Source: Tissierellia bacterium KA00581 (GTDB lineage Bacteria; Bacillota; Clostridia; Tissierellales; Peptoniphilaceae). From it: a DNA stretch of 64,000 nt. The position numbers and the translations under genes were made by a program. The stretch spans positions 37,531 through 101,530 of the forward strand of contig KQ959663.1 of assembly GCA_001552895.1 (NCBI GenBank), in the 5' to 3' direction. Positions 47,701 through 56,707 of the stretch are shown one piece after another. The notes under the pieces were generated by a model. It did no database searches. It worked only from the letters and a program-made list of their open reading frames with translations, and was not told the origin of the DNA. Numbering within the stretch: the first letter of the stretch is position 1; each line of letters opens with the position of its first letter.

Positions 47701-49067
47701 TCATTAAATGTTTCAACAACTTGTCCATTTTCAATTCTAACAGCACCAATTTCTGTAATTTTATTTTTAAGATGTGAAAGTCCTGTCGTTTCAATATCAA
47801 AAGCAACAAATTTAGAAAAATCTGCTGTTTTTTTATAATTGTATAAAATTCTTGGATGATCTTCTAATAAATTCATCTCTACGCCATATAGAGCTTTTAT
47901 TTTACCATCAGAAAATAAATTCATCATTTCTGGATAAGCCTGAACCACTCCAATATCTGTAACGCCAACTGCACTATGACCCATTTGCAAAAGTCTATTT
48001 TTTAATTCACTAAGACTTACACAACCGTCAAGTCCTGTCATTTGTGAATTAAGATGAAGCTCAACTCTCTTTTCTTTTGCATTATCCACATAGGTTTTAT
48101 TTGGTATGATTTCCATACTTGTTACAAACATTGAAATACTTTTTATATAACTATCATAAGATACTTTTCCAAAAAGTCTTGCACTTAATCCTTTTTTTAC
48201 AGAAGATTCATTTACTATTTCGTTAAAAGACTTAATATCTTTAGATTCAAAAAATTTTTTACATGTTATTGCAGATGTATCATCATCTAATTCAAAAGAA
48301 ACTATTTTTTTACCAGATTTTGTATCTCTTATATCTAGATTATAAATTTTTCCCTCAATTTTACAATTTCCTGTATTTTCATCTAAATCTAAAATTTGAA
48401 GAAGTTTTTCTTTTTCAGAAATTTTTCTACCAATTCTAAAATTATGATTTATTTGTTCATTACTATTATTTTTTTTATCTTGTTTATTTTCTTTATTTTC
48501 TCTATCTAGTACAATTTCTTTTTGTATTTTTTTTAATTTATCTTTTATATTTAAATTGAATTTATTTTCTGTATTTTCAATATGTAACGAATTTAGCATC
48601 ACGACTTCAGTATCTTTTATATTTTTAGATAATAAAAATTCATTTATCTCTTTAATAAATCCATTTGAAATAAGTTTAAATCTATCAGCAGAATTTTCTA
48701 TAAATATTTCTATTTTTTTATCTAAGAAATTTATTCTATCATCTACTTTTAAAGATAGTTGATATTCTTTAAGTAAATCATTAACTTTTGAAATAAATTC
48801 ATTATATGAAATTATATAATAATAATCTTTTAAATCATTAGTTAAAGAAATTTTATCTACAGAAAAAACAACTTCTTTTGAATTAAACAGTTCATGTAAT
48901 TGTTTATCTAAAATAATAAATTCTTCAATTCCAAAATCATCAAAAAAAGTTAGAAGCTTAAAAGATACCTTATTTTCACTTATTACAAAATCTGAAATTA
49001 TAAAATCTTCATTAAATGTATAATTTTTACGGTTAGAAAAATATAAGCTTTTTAAACTTCTAAACAT
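44763..49067 (-). CDS. polC: DNA polymerase III alpha subunit, Gram-positive PolC type
   Basis: PolC is the main replicative polymerase in low-GC Gram-positives. The 1434-residue protein has an N-terminal domain, an OB fold (about 225-320), a PHP domain interrupted by a 3'-5' exonuclease (FVAFDIETTGL near residue 420; AHNAEFDISF; HRASCDAQACG), a zinc-type cluster CENCKF and CPNCGK (near 905-940) and the polymerase core with EPDIDLNFAGEYQ (near 957). The PHP motifs are eroded: HLN replaces HLH at about 338-340, and TDIG replaces TDHG near 370. It is last in the pyrH-to-polC cluster, one base after ispG. Confidence 0.97.
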   Translation of the reverse strand: MFRSLKSLYFSNRKNYTFNEDFIISDFVISENKVSFKLLTFFDDFGIEEFIILDKQLHELFNSKEVVFSVDKISLTNDLKDYYYIISYNEFISKVNDLLKEYQLSLKVDDRINFLDKKIEIFIENSADRFKLISNGFIKEINEFLLSKNIKDTEVVMLNSLHIENTENKFNLNIKDKLKKIQKEIVLDRENKENKQDKKNNSNEQINHNFRIGRKISEKEKLLQILDLDENTGNCKIEGKIYNLDIRDTKSGKKIVSFELDDDTSAITCKKFFESKDIKSFNEIVNESSVKKGLSARLFGKVSYDSYIKSISMFVTSMEIIPNKTYVDNAKEKRVELHLNSQMTGLDGCVSLSELKNRLLQMGHSAVGVTDIGVVQAYPEMMNLFSDGKIKALYGVEMNLLEDHPRILYNYKKTADFSKFVAFDIETTGLSHLKNKITEIGAVRIENGQVVETFNELVNPEQLISEEITNLTGITNEMVVDKPIINEVLPRFLEFAKGCVLVAHNAEFDISFIKTNSKRLNLNFDPTFIDTMGFARSVLPNLKNHKLNTLCKELSVTLLNHHRASCDAQACGGILLELIKIIEKSGKTFDENINEIETSWPKSRNISYNSIIYVKEMKALSGFYKMISKGLMKYFRKVGNFPKSELKEYRDGLLIGSGNWDGELFRAFLDEKSEKEILDIASFYDFFEIQPISNLMHLYYRGKVLEIEDLKNINRKIYNLGKKLNKLVVATGNVKYLDKNDYIFRNVILYSQGNKKLESEGAFYFRNTQQMLEEFSYLGKDEAFEVVVTNTNKIKDSLEDILPIPNGTFPPFIEGADEELKKICYEKARSIYGEKLPEIVENRLERELNSIIKNGYAVLYIIAQKLVWKSNDDGYLVGSRGSVGSSFAATMAGITEVNPLIPHYICENCKFSEFHNEYSGMSGVDMPDKVCPNCGKNLLKQGHDIPFEVFLGFDGDKEPDIDLNFAGEYQPTCHKYTEELFGHDKVFRAGTIGTISDKTAYGYVKKYTEENEITLSTGNMNRYARKIDGIKRTSGQHPGGVMIVPHNKEIYDFTPIQYPADDPKSGVITTHFSYKAISGRILKLDLLGHDVPTIIKHLSDLTSIDPLTIPMDDKETLKIFSSTEGLKFSSDKYKDDVGTLGVPEFGTSFVRGMLLETRPKTLTELIRISGLSHGTDVWLNNAQDLVNEGMPLADTICTRDDIMTYLIFKGLDKKKSFKIMETVRKGKPLDEETQKYMLDNNIPDWYLKSCKKIKYLFPKAHAVAYVLMSYRIAYFKVHYPEAFYATYFTTKIDEYLGNLIFKGLNVIQAKMNELKELGNSATKKEKDTLSILEVAEEMYLRGIVASRVDLEKSHYSRFLTPEKGKILPPFRALEGVSEADSISIYNESKKLPFLSIEDFQNRTKINKNALEALKEQGVLNHLQQSNQISLFDMM

Positions 49068-49068
49068 T

Positions 49069-50127
49069 TTATTCCTCCTTATAATTATTTATTTCAACTA
49101 TTAACTCTTTAAGTAAATCTTTTTCTTCTACTTTCTTTATAATTTTTCCCTTTTTAAAAATTAATCCTTTACCATTACCACCTGCAATACCTAAATCAGC
49201 CTCTTTTGCTTCTCCAGGTCCATTTACAGGACAGCCCATTATTGCAATTTTTAATTTTTTATCTATATGTTTCAATTCCTTTTCAGCCTGTTGAACAATA
49301 GAAATTAAATCTATCTTTGTTCTTGAACAAGTAGGACATGAAATCAAATCAATACCTTCTTTATAAAGACCTAAAGAACGTAAAATCTCTTTAGCTACTT
49401 TTACCTCTTCAACAGGATCTCCAGTTAAAGAAACTCTTATAGTATCACCAATTCCCTTTGATAAAATTATACCAAGTCCAACAGCAGATTTTATACTTCC
49501 TCTAAAAGTAGGTCCAGCCTCTGTAATTCCTAAATGAAGCGGATAATCACATAAACTACTTAAAAGTTCATAAGAATCCACACAAACATTAACATTACTA
49601 GATTTTATAGAAATCTTAATCTTATCAAAATTTAAAGATTCTAAAAATTCAACTTGGTCTAATGCACTATATACAATTGATTCTTTATTTACTCCATTAA
49701 ATTTATCTATAAATTTTTGATTTACAGACCCAGAATTAACTCCTACTCTTATAGGAATATTATGATCTTTACAAGCTCTAACTACTTCTCTAACTCTATT
49801 TTTTCCGCCAATATTTCCTGGATTAATTCTTAAACAATCTGCTCCATTTTCAACAGCTAAAAGTGCAAGTTTATAATCATATTGAATATCTGCAATAAAC
49901 GGAATAGTTGTAAGAGACTTAATTTTAGTAATAGCTAAAGCATCATCTAAATCATTTATAGCACTTCTGCTTATATCACAACCTTCATTTGCTAATCTAT
50001 TTATTTGATTAACGGTAGAAACTATATCTTTTGTTATAGTATTTGTCATTGATTGTATAGAAATAGGAGAACCTCCCCCAACAGGAACGTTCCCCACATA
50101 AATTTTTTTTGTAATTTTTCTTTTCAT
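49069..50127 (-). CDS. ispG: 4-hydroxy-3-methylbut-2-enyl diphosphate synthase
   Basis: IspG is the iron-sulfur enzyme before IspH in the MEP isoprenoid pathway. The 352-residue protein has the N-terminal TIM-barrel start with PISIQSMTNT and LRINPGNIGG, and the C-terminal 4Fe-4S site with LISCPTCSRTKIDL (near residue 265), NGPGEAKEADLGIAGG. Length fits the two-domain bacterial form. Its start overlaps the rseP stop and polC follows at once. Confidence 0.97.
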   Translation of the reverse strand: MKRKITKKIYVGNVPVGGGSPISIQSMTNTITKDIVSTVNQINRLANEGCDISRSAINDLDDALAITKIKSLTTIPFIADIQYDYKLALLAVENGADCLRINPGNIGGKNRVREVVRACKDHNIPIRVGVNSGSVNQKFIDKFNGVNKESIVYSALDQVEFLESLNFDKIKISIKSSNVNVCVDSYELLSSLCDYPLHLGITEAGPTFRGSIKSAVGLGIILSKGIGDTIRVSLTGDPVEEVKVAKEILRSLGLYKEGIDLISCPTCSRTKIDLISIVQQAEKELKHIDKKLKIAIMGCPVNGPGEAKEADLGIAGGNGKGLIFKKGKIIKKVEEKDLLKELIVEINNYKEE

Positions 50128-51155
50128 TATTTTGCCCCAAAAATACCAAGCCTAATTACATCTTTAAAAGAAACAAATAAGATAAGCACCATTAGACATA
50201 TAAATCCAATTGTATGCACTAATCCTTCTTTTTCTCTTGAGATAGGCTTTCCTTTAATTAATTCTATTATCAAAAATAGTAATCTTCCTCCATCTAAAGC
50301 AGGAATTGGAAGTAAATTTATAAATCCTAAATTAACACTTATAAAAGCAGTTATATATAATAATGGAAAAATTCCACTACTTGCAGCACTACTTATAGCT
50401 CCAACAACACCAATAGGACCAGAAAGTTGACCTACTCCAACTTTTCCTGTAAATAGTCCTTTTAAAACTTCAAACATAGAAAATATAAAATAAATTATAG
50501 TTTTAAAAGCTTCTTTAATTGAAACAAAAATATTTCTTTTAAGTTTTGACTTTATCCCTAGCATTTTTTTGTTAGAACCATCAAAACTTAATTTTATTTC
50601 TTTTTCTTTATTATCTCTTAAAACAGTAACATTAACAGTTTCTTTATTTAGCTTTGAAAGTGATGTTTGAATATCTTGCCAATTTTTTATATTATAGTTT
50701 TCAATTTTTATAATCGTATCTTCAGCTTTAATTCCATATTTTTTTGCAGGTGAATTTTCAATAACATCTGAAACAGTAGTAGTTTGACATCCTCTAAACG
50801 TAAAAACTAAAAACATTATTAAAAAAGCTAAGATGAAATTAAAAAATGGCCCTGCAAATATTGTAAATAATCGTCTGATTATCGGTGCTTGATTAAAATT
50901 TCCTGTATTAGAAAAATCTTTATTCTCAATTTCACCCTCATCTTCACCTTCCATAGCACAATATCCACCAAGTGGTAAGGCTCTTAGACTATATAGAGTT
51001 TCTCCTTTTTGTTTTGAGCATATTTTAGGTCCCATTCCAACGGAAAATTCATTTACTTTTATTTTCGATTTTTTAGCTATTATAAAATGTCCAAACTCAT
51101 GAAAAGTAACTACTACCATAAAAACTAGTAGAGCTATCAATATCTTAATAATCAT
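50127..51155 (-). CDS. rseP: Site-2 intramembrane protease
   Basis: RseP-type zinc proteases cleave membrane-bound regulators and signal peptides within the membrane. The 342-residue protein has HEFGHF near residue 18 (metal site), a PDZ domain (about 125-205), and LLPIPALDGGRLLFL (near 285) with the metal Asp. The ATG at 51155 has GGAGGA at 8-base spacing; an ATG at 51179 lies upstream of that site. It sits between cdsA and ispG with almost no gap. Confidence 0.95.
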   Translation of the reverse strand: MIIKILIALLVFMVVVTFHEFGHFIIAKKSKIKVNEFSVGMGPKICSKQKGETLYSLRALPLGGYCAMEGEDEGEIENKDFSNTGNFNQAPIIRRLFTIFAGPFFNFILAFLIMFLVFTFRGCQTTTVSDVIENSPAKKYGIKAEDTIIKIENYNIKNWQDIQTSLSKLNKETVNVTVLRDNKEKEIKLSFDGSNKKMLGIKSKLKRNIFVSIKEAFKTIIYFIFSMFEVLKGLFTGKVGVGQLSGPIGVVGAISSAASSGIFPLLYITAFISVNLGFINLLPIPALDGGRLLFLIIELIKGKPISREKEGLVHTIGFICLMVLILFVSFKDVIRLGIFGAK

Positions 51156-51156
51156 A

Positions 51157-51939
51157 CTAAATATTTCCTCCAAAAACATAAAAAATCACATATATAACAG
51201 GCGTAAGAAAAACTATACTGTCAAACCTATCTAATACACCACCATGACCTGAAATCAAATTTCCAAAATCTTTTATATTTGCTTCTCTTTTTATCTTAGA
51301 TGCAAATAAATCTCCAATTTGAGCTACTATAGATGAAAAAATAGCAACAAGATTTATAAAAATAGGATTATATTTAAATATATAGATATTAAATATATTC
51401 AAAAGAATAACTGATCCTAAAATGCCACCTATAGCACCTTCTATTGTTTTTTTAGGGCTGATATTAGGACAAAGTTTATGTTTTCCAAATAGAACTCCTA
51501 CTAGATAAGCAAAAGTATCTGTTCCCCATGAAATTATGTAAATAAGGCAAATATCATTTGTATTTCCAAGATTTAAAAAAAGCCCCATAGGAATTGATAT
51601 ATATATAAATATGAAAGTAAGCTTAATAAAATCTAAGATATTAATCTTTTCTAAAAACAAATAATAGGTAGAGATAACAACAAAATATAATATTAAAATA
51701 ACTAAAAACATAAATATATCTAAAGAACGTATATAAAAAATTATTAAAGTTGAAAAAACTATTGCAATGATTTTTAAATTAAAATCTTTAATTTTAAATG
51801 CTTTAATTAATTCCAATAAGCAAAAAAGATTAACAAAAAGAGCATAAAAAATTAAACTTATTCCTTTAAAATAAAGGCATAAGATACTTAAAAACAAAAC
51901 AAAAGCTCCACTTATAGTTCTAGTAACAAAGCTAGTCAT
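51157..51939 (-). CDS. cdsA: Phosphatidate cytidylyltransferase
   Basis: CdsA makes CDP-diacylglycerol for phospholipid synthesis. The 260-residue protein has about eight helices and ends with the family signature: WGTDTFAYLVGVLFGKHKLCPNISPKKTIEGAIGG near residue 140 and KREANIKDFGNLISGHGGVLDRFDS near 220. It overlaps the uppS stop by one base. Confidence 0.95.
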   Translation of the reverse strand: MTSFVTRTISGAFVLFLSILCLYFKGISLIFYALFVNLFCLLELIKAFKIKDFNLKIIAIVFSTLIIFYIRSLDIFMFLVILILYFVVISTYYLFLEKINILDFIKLTFIFIYISIPMGLFLNLGNTNDICLIYIISWGTDTFAYLVGVLFGKHKLCPNISPKKTIEGAIGGILGSVILLNIFNIYIFKYNPIFINLVAIFSSIVAQIGDLFASKIKREANIKDFGNLISGHGGVLDRFDSIVFLTPVIYVIFYVFGGNI

Positions 51940-52655
51940 TAAACGCCCCCAAATCTTCTATTTCTATTTTGAAAATCAAATATAGCATCGCACAAATCAT
52001 TTTCAGAAAATTCTGGCCATAAAATATCTGTAAAATAAAATTCACTATAAGCAAGTTGATATAGCATAAAATTACTTATTCTCTTTTCTCCGCCAGTTCT
52101 TATGATTAAATCAACATCAGAATTTTCTTTAGTATATAAATAATCTTTAAAATTTTCTTCATTTAAATTGTTTAAAGAAATTTTATTATTTACAATATCA
52201 TTTACTAAAGTTTTAATAGAAAAAATAATTTCTGATCTACCACCATAATTTAAAGCTATATTTAAAACCATACCTGAATTGTTTTTACTTTTTTCTATAC
52301 TATCATCTAAAAGCTTAACAACAGGTTTTGGTAATTTACTATAATCTCCAATAACTCTAAAAATAATATTATTTTCTAATATTCTTTTTAGTTGTGAATT
52401 TATATACACAACCAAAATATCCATAAGACCATTTACTTCTTCTTTTGGCCTTTTCCAATTTTCAGTTGAAAAAGCATATAAAGTAAGAGTTTTAATTCCT
52501 AATCTACAAGATTTTTCAACAATATCTATAACTCTTTTCATTCCTTCTTTATGTCCAGCAAGTCGTGGAAGAAATCTCTTTTTTGCCCATCTTCCATTGC
52601 CGTCCATAATTATCCCAATATGTTTTGGTAAATTATCTAAATCTATATTTTTCAC
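51939..52655 (-). CDS. uppS: Isoprenyl (undecaprenyl) diphosphate synthase
   Basis: UppS makes the C55 lipid carrier used in cell-wall synthesis. The 238-residue cis-prenyltransferase has HIGIIMDGNGRWAKKR (near residue 12), LTLYAFSTENWKRP (near 67), and the C-terminal DLIIRTGGEKRISNFMLYQLAYSEFYF. All catalytic positions are present. Upstream frr is 4 bases away and cdsA overlaps its end. Confidence 0.97.
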   Translation of the reverse strand: MKNIDLDNLPKHIGIIMDGNGRWAKKRFLPRLAGHKEGMKRVIDIVEKSCRLGIKTLTLYAFSTENWKRPKEEVNGLMDILVVYINSQLKRILENNIIFRVIGDYSKLPKPVVKLLDDSIEKSKNNSGMVLNIALNYGGRSEIIFSIKTLVNDIVNNKISLNNLNEENFKDYLYTKENSDVDLIIRTGGEKRISNFMLYQLAYSEFYFTDILWPEFSENDLCDAIFDFQNRNRRFGGV

Positions 52656-52659
52656 TATT

Positions 52660-53214
52660 TTAAATTTCCATTAATTCCTTTTCTTTTTTCTTTGTAATTT
52701 CTTCAATTTCTTTTGTAAATTTATCAACAACTTTTTGTACATTTTCTTCGGCTTGCGCTAATTCATCTTCACTAATTTCTTTATCTTTTAGCATTTTTTT
52801 AAGTTTTTCAAGACTTTCACGTCTTAAATTTCTAATTGAAACTTTAGCATTTTCACTATATCCTTTTACAACTTTTACAAGTTCTTTTCTTCTATCTTCA
52901 GTTAATGCAGGAAATGGAAGTCTTATAACTTTACCATCATTTGATGGAGTGATACCCAAATCTGATTTAAGCAAAACTTTTTCTATTGGTTTTATTAAAG
53001 AAATATCCCAAGGTTGAATAACTAAAAGTCTTGCTTCTGGTACAGAAATAGAAGCAACTTGTTTAATAGGTGTTTCAGTTCCATAATAATCAACTGTTAA
53101 TTTATCTAAAACTTGTGGATTAGCTCTACCTGCTCTAACACCAGAAAGTTCATTTTCATAAGATTCAATAGTTTTTTTCATTTTTCTTTCTAATTCATTA
53201 AGTATCTGTTTCAT
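52660..53214 (-). CDS. frr: Ribosome recycling factor
   Basis: RRF splits post-termination ribosomes together with EF-G. The 184-residue protein has the family start KMKKTIESYENELSGVRAGRANPQVLDKL and the central QVASISVPEARLLVIQPWD, DLGITPSNDGKVIRLPFPALTEDRRKELVK. Length is typical. It is one base downstream of pyrH, the common pyrH-frr pair. Confidence 0.97.
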   Translation of the reverse strand: MKQILNELERKMKKTIESYENELSGVRAGRANPQVLDKLTVDYYGTETPIKQVASISVPEARLLVIQPWDISLIKPIEKVLLKSDLGITPSNDGKVIRLPFPALTEDRRKELVKVVKGYSENAKVSIRNLRRESLEKLKKMLKDKEISEDELAQAEENVQKVVDKFTKEIEEITKKKEKELMEI

Positions 53215-53215
53215 A

Positions 53216-53929
53216 TTATTTCCCCCTTACTATAGTTCCTACTTTTTCGCCTTTTGCAGCTAAAATTAAATTTTTTGGATCATCAATACCAAATACAACC
53301 AAAGGAATATTATTATCCATACAAAGTGATGTTGCCGTTGTATCCATTATTCCAAGCCCTTTATTTAAAATTTCAATATATGTTAATTCATCGAATTTTT
53401 TCGCGTTTTTAAATTTGTTAGGATCACAATCATAAACGCCATCTGTTCCAGTTTTTCCAAGTAAAATAACATCTGCATTCATCTCAGCTGCACGTAGTGC
53501 TGCAGTTGTATCTGTTGAAAAATATGGCATTCCAGTTCCTGCTCCAAAAATTACAATTCTATTTTTTTCAAGATGTCTTTCAGCCTTTCTTTTTATAAAT
53601 GGTTCTGCGACTTCATATACGCTTATAGCAGTTTGTACCCTTGTAGGAATTTTCATATTTTCAAGTGTTGCTTGCAATCTTAAAGCATTTATTATAGTTG
53701 CAAGCATTCCCATATGATCTGAGGTTGACCTTTCAATTTTTTCACTAGATCTACCTCTCCAAAAATTTCCTCCTCCAACAACAATGCAAATTTGAATTCC
53801 TAAATCATATACTTCTTTAATAGAAGCACAAATTTTTTCTATTGTTTCATCATCAAGGCCATGTCCAATTCCACCAGATAAGGCTTCGCCACTAAGTTTA
53901 ATAACAATTCTTTTAAATTTCAAATTCAT
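53216..53929 (-). CDS. pyrH: Uridylate kinase
   Basis: PyrH phosphorylates UMP. The 237-residue amino-acid-kinase-fold protein has [12 protein letters not shown] (near residue 9), [29 protein letters not shown], and [23 protein letters not shown]. The ATG follows GGAG behind its own promoter. It heads the cluster; the rpsB-tsf pair that often precedes it is absent here. Confidence 0.97.
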   Translation of the reverse strand: MNLKFKRIVIKLSGEALSGGIGHGLDDETIEKICASIKEVYDLGIQICIVVGGGNFWRGRSSEKIERSTSDHMGMLATIINALRLQATLENMKIPTRVQTAISVYEVAEPFIKRKAERHLEKNRIVIFGAGTGMPYFSTDTTAALRAAEMNADVILLGKTGTDGVYDCDPNKFKNAKKFDELTYIEILNKGLGIMDTTATSLCMDNNIPLVVFGIDDPKNLILAAKGEKVGTIVRGK

Positions 53930-53957
53930 AAGGTATCTCCTTTATTTTTATATAATT

Positions 53958-53986
53958 AGTATACTATATAAGATAGCAAAAATCAA
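53958..53986 (-). promoter_or_regulatory. Promoter of the pyrH-to-polC cluster
   Basis: TTGATT (53981-53986), a 17-bp spacer and TATACT (53958-53963) on the minus strand. Confidence 0.78.
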
Positions 53987-54105
53987 GAAATAATATTATA
54001 TATAAAACAAAAAAACAAATCAAAAATTATTTTTATTATTAATTTTTCTATTGCTTCTTATATAATTTTAATTTTTATATAATTTTTAAAATAACTTTAA
54101 ATAAA

Positions 54106-54138
54106 AAAATAAACATAGAAAAATTCTATGTTTATTTT
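54106..54138 (-). terminator. Terminator of the FecCD-type importer operon
   Basis: Perfect 15-bp arms aaaataaacatagaa / ttctatgtttatttt just past the binding-protein stop. Confidence 0.85.
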
Positions 54139-54146
54139 AAAATATT

Positions 54147-55229
54147 TTATTTACCTAAAATTTCTTTTACTTCATCATCTTTTAAGTCATAATTATAAAA
54201 TAGTTTGTAAAATTCTTTTAGTTCTTTATTCATATCATATTTATAAATTTCAGGATAAACTAAATTAGAAAGCCATTTCATACCTATAACTCTATTTACA
54301 GCTGGTGGTCTTCCAAAAAATCCGTAAGGTTGTGATGGAGCAAATGTAATTTTATTTTCCTTTACTGCTTTTAAAGCTTTAAATGTTTCATCTTTTTTTA
54401 TTTGATCTAATAATTCTTTTGAATCAAAAATTAAAAAATCAGGATTTACTTCAAGTAATTTTTCAAAAGGAATTTCATTTCCCATACCACCGTTTATTTT
54501 TTCAACTTCAATTGGATTTTTTGCACCAATAAATTCTATAATATCTGCTTGAATAGAACCTTTAGCATTTGCAAAAAGTCCATTTTTACCTCCAGCATAA
54601 TAAACAGTCTTTACATCTTTTATTTTTTCTTTATTTTGTTTTATTTGAGCATAAGTATCTCTAATGTATTTAGAAAGTTCTTTTGCTCTTTTTTCATTTC
54701 CTAAAACTTCAGAAAGTCTTATAAAAGAATCAGGTAATTTGTCTAAAGTAAGTTCTATAAATACAACTGGAATATTTAATTGTTCTTGTAATTTATTAAG
54801 ATCTTCTTCAATTCCCTTTTTCTTTTCACCCATATCAATTATAACATCAGGTTTAGCACTTACAACTGCTTCCATATTTAAATTTGCTTTTTTACCATAA
54901 AAAGCACCAAATTCTGGTAATTTTTTCAAAGCATCTGGTAAATATTTTTCAGTTGATTGTGAAAATTTTCTAGCAACGCCAACCATTTTTGAAGGTTCAA
55001 AAACGTGTAGCATAACTTGAGCTGGATTTCCTGATGGAGCAACTTTTTCAATTTTTGTCTTTAAAGTTACCTCTCTACCTAAATCGTCCTTAAAAACTCT
55101 AGTATCCTTTTGTTCAGTTGAAGTTTTAGTTACTTCTTTTTTATCATTATTAGCATTTTTACTAGAACATCCAGTAAAAACTAATCCAAAAACTAAAAAT
55201 AATGATAAAATTTTTTTAAATTTTTTCAT
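54147..55229 (-). CDS. Substrate-binding lipoprotein of FecCD-type ABC importer
   Basis: The 360-residue lipoprotein has its lipid Cys near residue 21 (GLVFTGCSSK), then a TroA/FepB-like two-lobe fold, with DDLGREVTLKTKIEKVAPSGNPAQVML and VSAKPDVIIDMGE. The C-terminal GRPPAVNRVIGMKWLSNLVYPEIY is shared with a subset of iron-complex binding proteins. Ligands in this class are siderophores, heme or corrinoids; I cannot choose. It is last in the operon and its start overlaps the methyltransferase end. Confidence 0.87.
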   Translation of the reverse strand: MKKFKKILSLFLVFGLVFTGCSSKNANNDKKEVTKTSTEQKDTRVFKDDLGREVTLKTKIEKVAPSGNPAQVMLHVFEPSKMVGVARKFSQSTEKYLPDALKKLPEFGAFYGKKANLNMEAVVSAKPDVIIDMGEKKKGIEEDLNKLQEQLNIPVVFIELTLDKLPDSFIRLSEVLGNEKRAKELSKYIRDTYAQIKQNKEKIKDVKTVYYAGGKNGLFANAKGSIQADIIEFIGAKNPIEVEKINGGMGNEIPFEKLLEVNPDFLIFDSKELLDQIKKDETFKALKAVKENKITFAPSQPYGFFGRPPAVNRVIGMKWLSNLVYPEIYKYDMNKELKEFYKLFYNYDLKDDEVKEILGK

Positions 55230-55929
55230 CTAAATCCTCCTTTTTAACTATTACAATAGCTGTGCTTTTAGGTTTACAATAATATTTTGTATACCTTATT
55301 CCATTGTAAAAATAATCTATATCTTTGATATTAGATAACAATTTAATATAATTTTCTTTATACCACTTTTTTAGATAATAAATTGCTTCTTCTTCATCTA
55401 AAAGCGGTTGACCAAATTCAAAATTTTGTCTGTAAATTTTATAATTAATATTTAATTTTTCTAAATAATTTGTGATATCTTGTATTGTATCTTTATCTTT
55501 ATTATATACAATATTTTTTTCAATATCATTTCTTATTATTATCATTCTTTTATTAAAAAAGTTTTTAAAATATGAAAAATATTCTTCAATTTTTCCAAAA
55601 TGACTAAATAAAATATTATCTTTTTTAGAAAAATTTAAAAAAAGTTTTTCATCATAACAATCAAAACTATAAGCTTTAAAATTTTTAATATTTTCTTTTT
55701 CTATTTTTTTATTTAAGAGTGAAATTACACTTTCATCAAAATCAATAGCTAAAATTTCTTTAAAATAGTCTTTTAATTCAAGAGATAAAAGAGCAGGACC
55801 TGAACCTAAATCCATCAAACTTTCCCCTTTAGGAATTATACTTTTTAATACATTAGCCATATTTTTATGGTATTTCGTATAAACAGAAGCTATAAAATAC
55901 CATTTTAATCTTTCTTCATTCCAAAACAT
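55216..55929 (-). CDS. Class I SAM-dependent methyltransferase embedded in the importer operon
   Basis: The 237-residue protein has a Rossmann SAM site GESLMDLGSGPALLSLEL (near residue 38), followed by LAIDFDESVISLL. After that, conservation to named methyltransferases fades, so the substrate is unknown. The gene overlaps both the ATPase gene (by 14 bases) and the binding-protein gene (by 14 bases), so it is a true operon member. The start may be ATG at 55929 or TTG at 55938. A role in modifying the imported chelate or metabolising it is an inference from context. Confidence 0.8.
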   Translation of the reverse strand: MFWNEERLKWYFIASVYTKYHKNMANVLKSIIPKGESLMDLGSGPALLSLELKDYFKEILAIDFDESVISLLNKKIEKENIKNFKAYSFDCYDEKLFLNFSKKDNILFSHFGKIEEYFSYFKNFFNKRMIIIRNDIEKNIVYNKDKDTIQDITNYLEKLNINYKIYRQNFEFGQPLLDEEEAIYYLKKWYKENYIKLLSNIKDIDYFYNGIRYTKYYCKPKSTAIVIVKKEDLDEKI

Positions 55930-56707
55930 TTTTTCCAATAGCCTTTCTATAATTTGGTGTTAAAATTTTATTTTCTAAAAAATCTATAATTTCAATAGGT
56001 ATATTATATAAATTTTCCATATTTTCTTTTGTTAAAATTTCATTTTTTTCTCCAAAAAGAATTTCTTTATTTTTTTTAACTATCAAAACTCTATCTGCAT
56101 AAATTAAAGCGTGATTAGGATTATGAGTAGTAATTAAAAATCCAATATTATTTTTCTTTAATTGAAGACAAATATTCATAATTTTAAGTTGATTGCCATA
56201 ATCTAAATTTGCAACAGGTTCATCCATAAAAATATATTTATTTGCTTGTAAAATAGCCCTTGCTATTAAAACAAGTTGCCTTTCTCCTCCGCTTATTAAT
56301 CTATAATTTTTATCTTTAAGATAAGAAATACCAAGCATATTTAAAATTTCATTAACTTTTTTATAATCTTTTTGAGTAATTTTATAAAAAAAGTTATTAT
56401 TTTTTGAAAAATTTCCCATCAAAACCACATCTGAAACTGTATAATCAAATGAAGGAAAATGTATCTGAGGAATATAAGAAATATATCTTGAAAGTTTTTT
56501 GTTATCAAAATTTTTAAGATTTTCACCTTCAATTAAAACTTCTCCAACGCTATCTATAAGTTTTAATAAAGATTTTAAAAGAGTAGATTTTCCCGAGCCA
56601 TTTTCACCTAAAATACAAATTATTTCTCCTTTTTTTAAAGAAAAATTCACATTTTTTAAAATTTCATTTTTTCCATAACGAACAGATAAATTTTTAACCT
56701 CTATCAT
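55916..56707 (-). CDS. ABC importer ATPase, FecE/BtuD-type
   Basis: The 263-residue ATPase has Walker A GENGSGKST (near residue 35), Q-loop YIPQIHFPSFDYTV, signature ISGGERQLVLIARAI, Walker B YIFMDEPVANLDYGNQ and H-loop TTHNPNHAL. The pattern places it with iron-complex and vitamin B12 importers. Its start overlaps the permease end, and a methyltransferase gene overlaps its end. Confidence 0.92.
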   Translation of the reverse strand: MIEVKNLSVRYGKNEILKNVNFSLKKGEIICILGENGSGKSTLLKSLLKLIDSVGEVLIEGENLKNFDNKKLSRYISYIPQIHFPSFDYTVSDVVLMGNFSKNNNFFYKITQKDYKKVNEILNMLGISYLKDKNYRLISGGERQLVLIARAILQANKYIFMDEPVANLDYGNQLKIMNICLQLKKNNIGFLITTHNPNHALIYADRVLIVKKNKEILFGEKNEILTKENMENLYNIPIEIIDFLENKILTPNYRKAIGKNVLE

